A DNA stretch of 64,000 bases from Selaginella tamariscina. Lineage: Eukaryota; Streptophyta; Lycopodiopsida; Selaginellales; Selaginellaceae. Position 1 is the first letter of the stretch. Every line of letters starts with the position of its first letter. The notes under the pieces were generated by a model that did not search any database, was not told the origin of the DNA, and saw only the letters and a program-made list of their open reading frames with translations. The DNA is taken from assembly GCA_003024785.1 (NCBI GenBank), contig PUQB01000170.1, positions 148,545 to 212,544 on the forward strand, read 5' to 3'. Both the position numbers and the translations under genes were made by a program. Shown here piece after piece: positions 13,019 to 23,524 of this stretch.

Positions 13019-13868
13019 CTAAAGGCGATATTGCGAATGTAAGTGCATGAAAGACAAGTCATCAACAAGTGATGCAGGATTTTGAAACCCATCACAAAGC
13101 TTTCGAATCCACAGCTCAACCTTTTGAACTTTCCGAACCTCATCCAAAGAAAGCAAATTTAACTTTGCACCTTGGGAACATTGAATATCAAGCATTGTAA
13201 TTGCTAATGGTACCAATTCCTCATCTAGAAAATCCACTAATACTAGAACAATTGGCTCCTCAAGAACAAAATAAAAAAGAGAAGGTGGAAGAGGAGCTCG
13301 AGAAAGAACGTCAGGATCAGCCATGAAACTCCTTGGACAATGAACAACCTCAAAGTCATAAATTTGAAGCTTCAAGGCCCACTGAGCAGTACGGTCAACT
13401 AAGTTTTTTCAGTTCAACAACAAAGTAATTGCAGCATGATTGCTTTTCAACAGAGTTCAAGAACCATGCAAGTAGGTATGGAGCCTCTCAAAAACCCCAA
13501 ACCACTACTAAACACTTTTTCTTTGTTGTGGAGTAGTTCACCTTTGCTAGCTGTAACATACGGCTGATGTACGCAAAGGAATGACGTTGACTAGGCACAC
13601 TCATACTCTCCTGCATCAATATGCCCCCAAGACCGATATCAGAAGCATCCACACGCAATATGAAAGGACGAGTGTAATTAGGATATGTCAAAACTAGAGG
13701 AATCATCAATAGCTCTTTAAGATATGTAAACGCCTGCTTGTAATCTTTAAACCAAATAAGATATGACATTGATGACTTCAACAACACCCGCAATGGTGCA
13801 ATATGATCTAAAATGATCCACAAAATGGCCAAGATATTGTACCTTACTAAGAAAGCATTGTACATCAT
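13019..13868 (-). pseudogene. RNase H remnant of the gypsy element
   Basis: The frame at 13488-13868 shows RPFILRVDASDIGLGGIL, the start of the gypsy RNase H domain with its first catalytic aspartate. The frame at 13019-13375 continues with the tail motif DPDVLSRAP, which normally ends the RNase H and leads into the integrase spacer. The two are in different frames. Confidence 0.75.
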
Positions 13869-13933
13869 TCACACACTTCAGTGTAGGAAACTTTAGAACT
13901 ACAACAAGTTTGTTAGGATCGACTTGTAAACCT

Positions 13934-14640
13934 TTACAAAAAATGCAATAGCCAAGTTAAATGGTGTCCTTGGATCCAAACATACTTCAACTTCAAACCA
14001 GCTTCCCATAGCCGATCCAAAACCTTGCGTACATCACAAAGATATTCCTCCCACATTCCTTCTGAGTAGATTAAAACATCGTCAATGAAGTCAGCAGTCA
14101 CCTCTAGCATATTATAAAGAACCTCGTCCATCATACGCTGGAAAGTCAATGGAACATTGCTCAAACTAAAAGGCATCACCAAGAACTCATAAAAACCAAA
14201 TGGTGTCCGAAAAGTAGTTTTGGGAATGTCTATGCCAGCCATCGGAACTTGTCAATATTCAAATACGAGATTTAACTTGGTGAATCAATAGCTCCGCACT
14301 AGTCGATCCAAAAGATCTGCAGTATGAGAAAGTGAGTAAACATATGAAATAATCACATCATTTAATAGGTGCTAATCGATGTAGAATTGAGTGCTCCCAT
14401 CCAGCTCCGTCACAAGATAAGGTTCGCATGCCCAAGGACTTCAAAACTTTTGGATGACACCTTTCTCCAACATCTCCTTAACATTTGTCCACAAGATCTT
14501 AAGCTCCTTTGGTGACTAACACCAAACATGTATCTTTATTGGCCTAGCATCCCCAGTTGGAATAGGGTGACGTGTTGCAATCTTGGCTCTAGACGACAAT
14601 TTGAAGTTAAAAAGATCAGCATACTCCTTGAATTGATTAA
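13934..14640 (-). pseudogene. Reverse transcriptase remnant of the gypsy element
   Basis: The frame at 13934-14242 contains FGFYEFLVMPFSLSNVP and the catalytic box FIDDVLIYS, the gypsy form of the YxDD motif. The upstream fingers region to about 14640 is recognisable only in pieces across frames. Confidence 0.8.
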
Positions 14641-14650
14641 TGACTACATC

Positions 14651-15109
14651 TCAATGATCATTTGAGGGATCTAAAAAGAAAATGGAAGAGCATGAAGGAA
14701 AGACATTAAGAAGTAAGGATGAGACAAAAGTGATGAAAAAAGCAGATGGACGAAGTAGAATAAAAGTAAAGAGAATGGAAGAAAGATGAAGAAGAGTCAA
14801 ACAAGGGGAAGACTTTTCAAAGTCACACTTGGCCTGATTGCGAGTTAACCAATCCATACCAAGAATAAGATCAAAAGCTTGACTCAGCACCACTCGCAAA
14901 GATTGAAGCTAAAACTCACGATCATCCACATTAACAATGATGTTAGCCTCTTGTGAATAAGCATGAGTGTGTTCGTTGCCGTAAAGAATAAAGACTGGTT
15001 CTATTGCACGGCGCAAATGAAGACTGCAACGTGTAGCAACAGATTGAAGAATAAAAGACAAATTCAAGCTTGTATCAACCAATATTGAAAGGAAAACATG
15101 ACATATCAT
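14651..15109 (-). pseudogene. Aspartic protease remnant of the gypsy element
   Basis: The segment shows LVDTSLNLSFI (an altered DTG/DSG active-site motif) in one frame and DLILGMDWL, the typical C-terminal retropepsin motif, in the next. The glycine of the active-site triplet is serine here. Confidence 0.65.
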
Positions 15110-15208
15110 GTTATTGAATTAAGCTTAAAAAGTAAAGACCATAAGAATTTGTGCCAAATGAACCCCTTTTAACGATACTCCTGAAAGAAAGATGAAGGAG
15201 TCACTAAC

Positions 15209-16200
15209 TTATTTGCATGAGGACCTTCCTCTACTTGTGCGATTCTTCGTTTCCCAAAAGATCCACCGCATCAAGACCTTCCATTGCAACGGCACCAACC
15301 AGAGGTTGTTGACACCAAGGCTTCCACCCTGAAAATGGAGCACGCTGATCGGGAAACCATTGACAGCACCGATATGTGTGTCCAACCTCATCACACGTCC
15401 AACAACAACTGCACATCCATGTCCACAGCCCCAACCTTGTGCTAGTACATGAGTAACGCAACATTAACCTCCATCAGAGCATGATCATCCCCAACATGAA
15501 GTGGAACTAGAGAATGTGAAGATGCAAGTGGGAGAGGCAATGTCTCATATTGTTGTGCTAGCCACAGAGCATCATCAAGAGTCACTAGAGCTAGTGCATG
15601 CACAAGGCTCACAAGGTCTTAACGAAGTGCTAGCCACAACATACTTAACTTAATGCACTCCGACATGGTGGGCTCTGCACACAACAAATGATTTCAAAAG
15701 CAAACACCAAACTGCATCACCAACTCAAATGGTTCCTAACAAATATAATGCAATTGTTGAAAAGCATGCTCAAACACATGTTCGAAGATCGCTGGAAGAA
15801 TATTTTAATCCCCACGAGTGGCTTTGTCCAGACCATTGCACTATTGTAATAAGTAGGAAACTCATGCAAACATTGAGCATTGTTGTCACAACCTTTCCCT
15901 CTCCCCTTAAGTCAACTAGGCAAAGGGCCAATTAGTGTTTATGAGAGGCCCCTTAGTCATGATGACCTAGGTCTGCTTAGATCCTTTGCCCACATATCCC
16001 ACATATCCATAATCTTTACCCAGGTAGTCAACCCATTAGGTTAGAATTATGACAATCGTTCCTTGAACGATATGTGACAATTATAATGAAATGATCAAAC
16101 TAATTGTACACATCATTCCCAAGATTTCCATGGAAGAAATCCGGTTGAACTCAAGGATTTCAACAAGAGCAGGAGTAGTACCATGGGCTATGAATGCCGC
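15209..16200 (-). pseudogene. gag remnant with CCHC zinc knuckle
   Basis: On the minus strand at about 15362-15420 the reading CWTCDEVGHTYRCC fits a CX2CX4HX4C zinc knuckle, placed between gag and protease as expected. The region further upstream to about 16200 is gag-like only by position. Confidence 0.55.
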
Positions 16201-16314
16201 CGTCAACTGAGACTAATTATTCAATTGCACCTACATAGCATTTAGTAATTGCATGAGTAGCTACTTCATAAACAAAAATAAACAAAAGATTTGCATGTTG
16301 CCCATTTAACAGTG

Positions 16315-16448
16315 TGAAATATAAAAATGTGTATGTCATATTAACCTAAAAAAGTTATATATAGGAACAAGTGATTAAATTGAAATCAATTTAACAATTA
16401 TTCAAAATAATAGTACGTGTGCATGCAGCGGTACATGTAGACCTTACA
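16315..16448 (-). repeat. 5' LTR of the gypsy element
   Basis: It matches the 3' LTR with several substitutions and a net loss of about 30 bases, so the insertion is old. The sequence that would hold the primer binding site (left of 16313, read on the minus strand) begins near TGTTAAATGGGC; I cannot assign a tRNA. Confidence 0.75.
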
Positions 16449-16982
16449 AATGCAATTTAATAAGGAAATTAATTTAAATAATAAATAAAGAATCCGTAAA
16501 TTAACACTAGCATTGTTTTATTATTATTTAATATTATTGCTAATATTATAAATAAGTTTAAGCAGTGCTTCATGTTTGATACTTAAAAATATAAAATTTA
16601 AATATATGTAATTAGTAAGCTATATATTAAACACTAAAGTATTATGTATGAGAAATGAAATATATAAAATATCTTATATATATTTAAATGTAATTAAAAT
16701 TAAAATTTCTTTAATATAAGGTTTTGAATATTTATAATTAATTTATTAAATTTAGATAGATAGATAGATAAATAAATAGTTTGAAACACACATGTATATA
16801 TATAGACTAGTCAGTTATATATAGACTAATTTATTGAAATTAACCTTCTATATATATATATATAGACTAGCCATTTCAATGTTACTAAACTGACGCATAA
16901 CTAACTATGTCAGAATCAGGATTCCGCTAAAATTGAGACGGAATGTTCCGTGACAAATAGTCGTCTTCCCTAATTGTCTTCC
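16449..16982. other. AT-rich upstream region of the GT47 gene
   Basis: No gene. It holds short microsatellites, TAGATAGATAGATA near 16756 and (TA)n tracts near 16797-16865, the last about 120 bp upstream of the GT47 start and possibly serving as TATA sequence. Confidence 0.4.
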
Positions 16983-17860
16983 ATGGCTTCCAGGCGGGGC
17001 ATCTACGCCCTGGTCACAATTCTAGCTATGGTGGCACTCTCAGGAAGCATCATTGTGCTGCCCAAGTCTCTCACATGGAAGAATTCACACAATTCACAGT
17101 TATTAGATCTTCACCAAGTCCCTTCTTGCGATCTTCACAATTCCCACAATTCACAGATAATCGCATCTTGCGATCTTGAAGATGCACAGCTTAAGGTATA
17201 TATGTACGATCTTCCTTCAGAATTCCACTTCGGAATGCTCTCCAGTGACTCTTCATACCATTCTTGGCCTCGAAATCTCACCGAGTTACCCAGGTATCCC
17301 GGAGGACTCTACCAGCAACACAGTCCGGAATACTGGCTGACAGCCGATCTCCTTATGTCAAGAGCTCCCAATATACGCAAGAGTCTCTGTACAGCAGTTC
17401 TTATCGACGATCCAGACAAGGCAGATGTGTTCTTCGTGCCCTTCTTTGCATCTCTCAGTTACAACAGGTTCTGCAGGAGAACAAGCTGTGTGCGAGAGAA
17501 TGACAAGCTGGAGAAGAGGCTAATCAGCTACTTGGCATCACAAGAAACATGGCGAAGAAATGGTGGGAGAGATCATGTTATTGTGATGCATCATCCAAAC
17601 AGTCTGCGCGTCGCTAGAAATTTTCTCAAGGATGCCATGTTTGTGGTTGCGGACTTTGGAAGGTACTCTCATGATGTTGCTAATTTGCACAAGGACGTGG
17701 TTGCTCCGTACAAGCATGTGATCCCTGCGTTCGTAAACGACTTTAGCACGTATGGTTCACGCAAAGTGCTGCTGTATTTTCAAGGTGCCATTGTCCGAAA
17801 AGAAGTGAGTATCTTTGGATATTATATGTTTATTTCTTCACCCACTCCACACACAGACAC

Positions 17861-17897
<37 letters not shown>

Positions 17898-18604
17898 TGA
17901 GAGAGAGAGAGATCGTATGATATGCATCAGTATGATATGATATATAAACTATCGCGTCATCTTAAGTAAATATATGATGTACATACTGTTGTGAGGCAAG
18001 CACACTTTCAAAGTGATTACGATTTTGCATTGTAGAGTCACTGAATATTCTACTCTCTCTCACACACACACACGCACGCACACACACACATGTTGTGAAA
18101 CATGTGCAGGGTGGGATTATAAGACAACAGCTATATGAACTTCTTAAGGACAACCCGAACGTACACTTCACAACAGGGAACACACAGAGAGACGGCATAC
18201 GAAGTGCAACATTGGGCATGAGAAACTCCAAGTTCTGCTTACATTTAGCCGGAGACACGCCTTCTTCCAACCGCCTGTTCGATGCCATTGCAAGTCACTG
18301 TATACCAGTTATCATCAGCGACCGTATCGAGCTGCCTTTCGAGGACGAGCTGGATTATTCTGAGTTCTCTGTGTTCATCGAGAGCGACAAGGCAATTAAG
18401 AAGGGGTATGTGATTAAAGTTTTGACAAGCATAGGCAGCCAAGAATGGACGAGGATGTGGGAGAAGCTTAAACAAGTGGGAAAACACTTTGAGTATCAAC
18501 ATCCAGCCTTGCCTAATGATGCTTCTCATATGACTTGGAGAGCTATTCTAAGGAGACTCCCCACTGTTCAGTTTGCTATACATAAAACACATAGGTACGC
18601 TTGA
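16983..18604 (+). CDS. GT47 exostosin-family glycosyltransferase
   Basis: Exons 16983-17804 and 18110-18604 encode 438 residues. I start at the ATG at 16983 (MASRRGIYAL). A type II signal anchor spans about residues 6-27, as in Golgi enzymes that build cell-wall polysaccharides. The exostosin domain follows: VYMYDLPSEF opens it, DDPDKADVFFVPFF is the family's usual acidic-to-hydrophobic strand, and SKFCLHLAGDTPSSNRLFDA and PVIISDRIELPFED form the conserved sugar-nucleotide-binding C-terminal part. Arabinan-deficient (ARAD)-like proteins are the nearest relatives I recognise, but the sugar used cannot be told. The splice joins VRKE to GGIIRQ in phase 0. The intron starts GTGAGT and holds long (TG)n(GA)n and (CA)n tracts. 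No frame break seen. Confidence 0.9.
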
Positions 18605-18811
18605 GTAAATACTTAACCATGATAAGTACAATGTTAAGTTTAATATTTCAAAGTTGATTCTTGACGAACCTTTACTTAATCGTTTTTTGACTGTGTTAAC
18701 ATTGTCTTTTGCTTTAAGATATGGTTTGAAGAGACGAGACCACAAGATCGCTTTGCAGCCAAATATGAAGAAAGGCATCACTTTGAGTGACAACTGCAGG
18801 AAGATCCCACC

Positions 18812-18818
18812 TATATAA
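18812..18818 (+). promoter_or_regulatory. TATA box of the LEA gene
   Basis: TATATAA lies 57 bp before the LEA start codon at 18875. The spacing allows a short 5' UTR. Confidence 0.5.
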
Positions 18819-18874
18819 GATACGGAGTTTGTCCGAGGTGAGGTACGATTTGTTTGTTAGTGTGTGTGTGAAAG

Positions 18875-20041
18875 ATGGAGAGCAGTACAGTAAGAGCCGA
18901 GATAGTTAACATGAGTGTGAAAGATATACAGGATGATCGTGTGGACATGGACGTGGATGTGGAGGTGGAGAATCCGAACTCGGAGGCCGTGCAGCTGGTG
19001 GATATCGAGTTCCTCCTCGAGAGCGGTGCAAATGACGGGCAAGGTGAGGTTGTTATCAAGCATGTACAGCATTCTTGCTCCATAGCACCACAGACGTCTC
19101 AGATCATCAAGGTGCCTGTCGAGTTTGTGTACAAGAACGAAACCGGACCGTCCGAGATGAAGAGCGGACAAGCCGGGAGTATCATACCGGTGACGATGAG
19201 AGGCAGGGTGAACTGCTTTGAGGCGTTCAAGGGAATGTTCCAGATAAGCCTCGGTAAGCTCAAGAAGTTCCTGCCTGTGGACAAGAAGCAGCTGTTGCCG
19301 CAGAAGAAACCCAAGGTGACGGTCTCCAGTGCACATTTTACCACGATCTCACCGGATGAGGTGAGAGTGACAGTGGAAGGCGCCCTCGAGAATGAGAATC
19401 CCTTGCCGATCAAGCTGCTGTACACGACCGTCTCCGTGGAGACCGAGGGGAATGTCTTGGTTGACGCTCAGAGGCTCGACCACAACATGTTGGTTATAGG
19501 TCTCATGTCTCGCAAGTTCTCTGTGCCATTCATGGTTCCTCTCAAACAGCTTGTGCTAGACGGGCGTGTCAAGCCCGGCACCGTAGTACCGTACAAGATG
19601 ACACTCGACTTTTGGTTCAGAGAGTTCACTATAGGTGTGGAAAACGTAGGCGAGCTTCCGGTTCCGGCAAGAGCGGTGACAAAGATTGAAGCAGTGAAGT
19701 TTGGGGTGGACGAGAACACGCAGAGGAGGACGGCCAAAATGTGTGTGAGGATTGAGAACAGTAACCAGTTCCCGGTTGAGGTTACCAAGGTTGACATCCA
19801 GGTGAAGAATGCAGTTGACGGGCATCTCGTTGCCTGTGCTGCTATGGACGGGGGTCCTATACCGATGGAGGGCAGTGCGAGTCACAGTATCTGGATGACT
19901 GTTGTGCCTGTGGTCGGCCTGGATGCGGCCGTGATTGGATCCGCGCTGTGGGACGTGTATACCGGGAACTATAGCCGTCACCTGGTTACTACTATGGTCG
20001 AGGCTGAGACTACCAAGTTTGGGAAGATATTGGTCACATGA
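18875..20041 (+). CDS. LEA group 2 protein with three WHy-like repeats
   Basis: A single exon of 388 codons with ATG at 18875. It belongs to the LEA_2/WHy (water stress and hypersensitive response) class thought to protect proteins during dehydration. Three related segments can be seen, starting near residues 7, 147 and 271. Each opens with an Ile/Val-rich strand followed by an N-P or N-x-P pair: VDVEVENPNSEAVQL, VEGALENENPLPIKL and MCVRIENSNQFPVEV. Proteins of this soluble type usually show two such domains, so three is notable. No signal peptide or membrane helix is visible, suggesting a cytosolic location. GC content is clearly above the flanks. The frame is intact. Confidence 0.85.
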   Translation: MESSTVRAEIVNMSVKDIQDDRVDMDVDVEVENPNSEAVQLVDIEFLLESGANDGQGEVVIKHVQHSCSIAPQTSQIIKVPVEFVYKNETGPSEMKSGQAGSIIPVTMRGRVNCFEAFKGMFQISLGKLKKFLPVDKKQLLPQKKPKVTVSSAHFTTISPDEVRVTVEGALENENPLPIKLLYTTVSVETEGNVLVDAQRLDHNMLVIGLMSRKFSVPFMVPLKQLVLDGRVKPGTVVPYKMTLDFWFREFTIGVENVGELPVPARAVTKIEAVKFGVDENTQRRTAKMCVRIENSNQFPVEVTKVDIQVKNAVDGHLVACAAMDGGPIPMEGSASHSIWMTVVPVVGLDAAVIGSALWDVYTGNYSRHLVTTMVEAETTKFGKILVT

Positions 20042-20085
20042 GTGTTTGAAGACGTGCACTTCCAGTAATGTGTGTATTCACCGTC

Positions 20086-20091
20086 AATAAA
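20086..20091 (+). terminator. Poly(A) signal of the LEA gene
   Basis: AATAAA lies 45 bp after the LEA stop codon, a usual position for a plant near-upstream element. Confidence 0.5.
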
Positions 20092-20188
20092 TATATCCGC
20101 TTTTTTATATAAGTGTGTGTGTGCGCGTGTATACTATATAATAATTGAATATATACTTTTAAAAAATTTTAAAAAATTTATCTCTCTA

Positions 20189-20262
20189 CCACGTGGCACA
20201 CATTACACATGTGAAACGTGGGACTGACATCTGGAGGCCGAGTCAGTCACTTAGTATATATA
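20189..20262 (+). promoter_or_regulatory. G-box and TATA-like promoter of the lyase gene
   Basis: A palindromic CCACGTGG (G-box) at 20189-20196 is followed by a GAAACGTGGG element and a TATATATA near 20255. This is about 130-200 bp upstream of the degraded start of the farnesylcysteine lyase gene. G-boxes bind bZIP and bHLH factors in light and ABA responses. Confidence 0.45.
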
Positions 20263-20385
20263 CAAAAGCATATACCGTATGCTGTTTTACACAGACATTG
20301 GCATTGAAGTTTTGACAATGAGTTTTAAAAACCTTTCAATGTACATTAGGGTTTATGGAGGTACATCGATGGCGAAGTGCGGGTG

Positions 20386-22674
20386 TGGGCGCTACTGGCG
20401 CTCGGCTTTCTGCTCTCTCAGGCAAGCTCCGTCGATCTGGAGAAGAAATTCAAGGTATGCATAGTAGGGAGCGGCATAGGCGGAGCATCTGCAGCTCTTT
20501 CCTCAGGAACTACTCTGGATTGACACAGAGCTAGAAAATCACTTTATAGAAGAATAGGGTTGTAGGAGGCCGTATGGCGATGGTAAATTTATGGGGGACA
20601 GATTTGAGGCAGGGGCGTCGATTATTCACCCTAAGAATCTACACGCTGTTCGTTTCGTTGAATTACTGGGGCTCAAGAAAGAAAACTAACTTTGCAGTGA
20701 TACATTTGGTCTCTGGAATGGGAATGAGTTTGTGTGTAAGACTATTGATGGTGGGAAATCTGTGATTGGTCAGCGATTGCCAGCTGGATCAATTCCCTAT
20801 CCTTTCTGTGGCGGTTGGTACCAGTTTGTTCAAAATGCAGTCTTCTGTGCAAGTAAGTTTCTAATTACGCAACACATACTTAGATAAAATAGTCATGAAA
20901 CTCCAAGAGAACAATTTAGTACATGTTACAAACTTGTATCTATAGAGGATTATAGTCTTACTCTCTCTCTCTCTCTCACAGACACACACCACACTGCATA
21001 TGTGTGTGAGAGAGAAAGAGAGTAAGACTATAATCCTCATACAATACAATATATCGCACTTCCGCATTTCATACGCACAATTATATGTATATAAACAAAT
21101 CATGCGTACTCATCTAGTAGAGAGACGATGCGCGCACACACACACACACAATACCCGCGAGGTTATTTACCCTCATAAAAGAGTACGTATACAAGGCAAG
21201 GATATATAAAGACATACATGCATCATCTAAATACAGAAGATATGCTGGTCGTTTGTTGTCTTTATGGAGTTCGGAATTAGCATAAAATTTATATTATAAT
21301 GTTTCTTTGTTTCAACTACAGAAACTGTTGGAGAGATTTCTTCATTTCTATGATGAAGACAGGAAGCCTTACAGCTCTGTAGAAGACCTGTTAAACTCTG
21401 TAGAGCTCTATGCTTACACACAGCATACTCTGGCTGCTGAATTACTTCGTGAAGGCTTGTCACCCCGTCTCATTACAGAATTAGTCACGGTAAGTAAAAC
21501 TGACGTGCACACACACGTTTTATATATGCGTGTGTACACTACATTACTATCGTTCACACGTTAAAATTTCTGGCTTAATGCATTTACAGGCGATTACAAG
21601 GATCAATTATGGGCAAAATGTGACCCTGAGTGGTCTAGCCGGATCAGTAGCATTATGTGGATCTGGGGATAACCTTTGGGCAGTCCAAGGTGGCAACTGG
21701 CAACTGGCCGATGGTTTAATTAAACTCTCAAATGCCTCACTTCGGTTAAATAATTCGGTATTATTAATATTAATCCTCGTAGTTGGTTTTTTATAGCGTA
21801 TCTTTGTTTCTCCCTCCTCAGGTGGTATCTATTTCTTACAAGGATGATATGTACGAGGTGACGAGCTTGACAGGAATGGTATGTGTATATAAATGAAACG
21901 TTTAATATTATATAGTCACACACACACACACGAGCCTCTGTGTGTGTTCTGTTTTAACTAAATATATACTATTTCTTTTGAAAGGTTAAAAAGTACGATG
22001 GTGTAGTCATAGCAACACCTCTTGATGAAGCGAACATACTTTTGAATCCTGCTATCAACCTTCCCAAGAGGCTTATGCACCATACTTTCGTTACATTTGT
22101 TCGTGGACTCGTTAATCCAGTAAGGAACGCTTAATCTTAATTCTTAATATTAATAGTTTATTTGAACTAGTTATAAGCAGTTGGCATATACAGGATTACT
22201 TTGGAGTAAAGAGTGGGAGCTTGCCAGCCTTAATTGCAACTATGGAAGTTCCTGATCTTCCCTTCATATCCATTTCTGTTCTAAAAGAGTACAATGAAAC
22301 GGATAAAGCTTACAAGATCTTCTCTCGAGCTCCATTATCTGATAGCTATCTGGATAAACTCTTCAGGTAGTATACATACATATTTATACAAATAACACAT
22401 AGGTTTGTATATACGCGATGGATACACATTGTATGTGGTCTTTTGCAGTGTGAGAAGGAAAACTATCAGATATAACTGGGCAGCATATCCAGAGTATGAC
22501 GCTCCAGAGGTGTTTGCACCCATTATACTTGACGGGAAGGATCTATATTATGCTAACTCCTTTGAGAATGCTGCGAGTGCGATGGAGACTAGTGCTGTTG
22601 CTGCTGATAACGTTGCACGCCTTCTACTTAGTCGCTTGTTGAAGATTTCCAAGCCGAGCTCATCAATCAGGTAA
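20386..22674 (+). pseudogene. FCLY: Farnesylcysteine lyase, first exon broken
   Basis: Homologue of prenylcysteine oxidase/farnesylcysteine lyase, a FAD enzyme that recycles farnesylcysteine from degraded prenylated proteins. The first exon (to 20852) shows a signal peptide-like VRVWALLALGFLLSQ, the FAD motif CIVGSGIGG, then VVGGRMAMV and FEAGASIIHPKNLHAV. However, these lie in different frames, with at least three in-frame stops, and no ATG is in frame with the signal peptide. The remaining six exons (21322-21489, 21590-21757, 21822-21878, 21985-22119, 22194-22366, 22449-22674) are open and join in phase, with INYGQNVTLSGLAG, GGNWQLADGL and the C-terminal APIILDGKDLYY. Exon one and exon two do not join in phase and lack a short segment. 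Either a recent pseudogene or a locally bad assembly. Confidence 0.8.
20945..21038. repeat. Inverted repeat in the first lyase intron
   Basis: GAGGATTATAGTCTTACTCTCT at 20945 is matched by its exact reverse complement ending at 21038. The arms extend to about 31 bp with one mismatch and enclose a 32-base loop. The transcript could form a long hairpin inside the intron. Confidence 0.85.
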
Positions 22675-23188
22675 TATGTGTGTGTGTGTGTGCGCGCGCA
22701 AGCAGACAAGATATAAGTGTATGTTTGTCTGTGGATATAGAGATGAAGTTATGCATATGCATACGTGCGTATACATGTGTGTGTTTGGGTGTGTGTGTTT
22801 GTGCGTCTGTATGTAAATTTTGTATCCGACCTTAACTCAGCTTGATAACTGAAAGTGCTTCGGAGGAGCTTTGATGGTATACGGAATGAGTAGCGGCAGA
22901 AAACTACATAAACGAATAGGTAATTTACCATTCAATCAATTCGAGTGTATATTAAACTATTATACGAAAATTATAATACAGTACAAATACATAAACTTGT
23001 CGATGCTTCTATTTAACAGTTGGGACCGTCATATTGGCTTTCTGCATTCTCAGGTAAGTATACTTCTGGTTTAGTTACATAACTATGCTTAAGACTATGT
23101 AAAATGTATCCTTTATGTATTTTGTGAAATAAAATTGTATTATTGTCAAGATGATCTCATACAAAACACAATATTAATGGATAGAGTA

Positions 23189-23486
23189 TTATAGACTGTG
23201 TCGTTCGCAAAATGCTTCAATTCGGTTCCACGTTTCTTCTAAGGTGTTTATAGGAGCTGCAAATAGGAGACGTATCCATCCAGGATATCCAAATGCAGAA
23301 CCTGAAGAGATCAACCAGTTACATGCATGTGTGTGCACGTGCGTCCGTGCGTGTGTACCTGGCAGAATACCCAATGCTTCTTCTATGGCCAGTGCTTTTG
23401 CAAACTCATAATCATTCTTCAGGTCTTTGAATTTCGTGCAGTCCACTCTAGCCTGTATTTCCGTGTATTGTTTTTATGTAGAGTTT

Positions 23487-23524
<38 letters not shown>

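Larger units (their letters stand above)
11628..16448 (-). mobile_element. Decayed short-LTR Ty3/gypsy retrotransposon
   Basis: An element of about 4.8 kb on the minus strand, bounded by two similar LTRs of about 163 and 134 bp and followed by a polypurine tract next to the 3' LTR. The coding remnants run, in element order, gag zinc knuckle, protease, reverse transcriptase, RNase H, integrase, which is the Ty3/gypsy order. Every domain is broken by stops or frame changes, so it is dead. A 4-bp AATG at 11624-11627 and 16449-16452 may be the target duplication, though 5 bp is usual. LTR ends are uncertain by two or three bases. Confidence 0.85.

Noticed and set aside
18245-18529. Minus-strand open frames over GT47 and LEA exons
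   Set aside because: Antisense shadows of GC-rich exons; the plus-strand frames have clear family motifs and matching splice phases.
18605-18800. Third exon of the GT47 gene after a GTACGC donor
   Set aside because: The protein already ends at the family's usual place (AIHKTHRYA), and the downstream stretch shows no matching motif.
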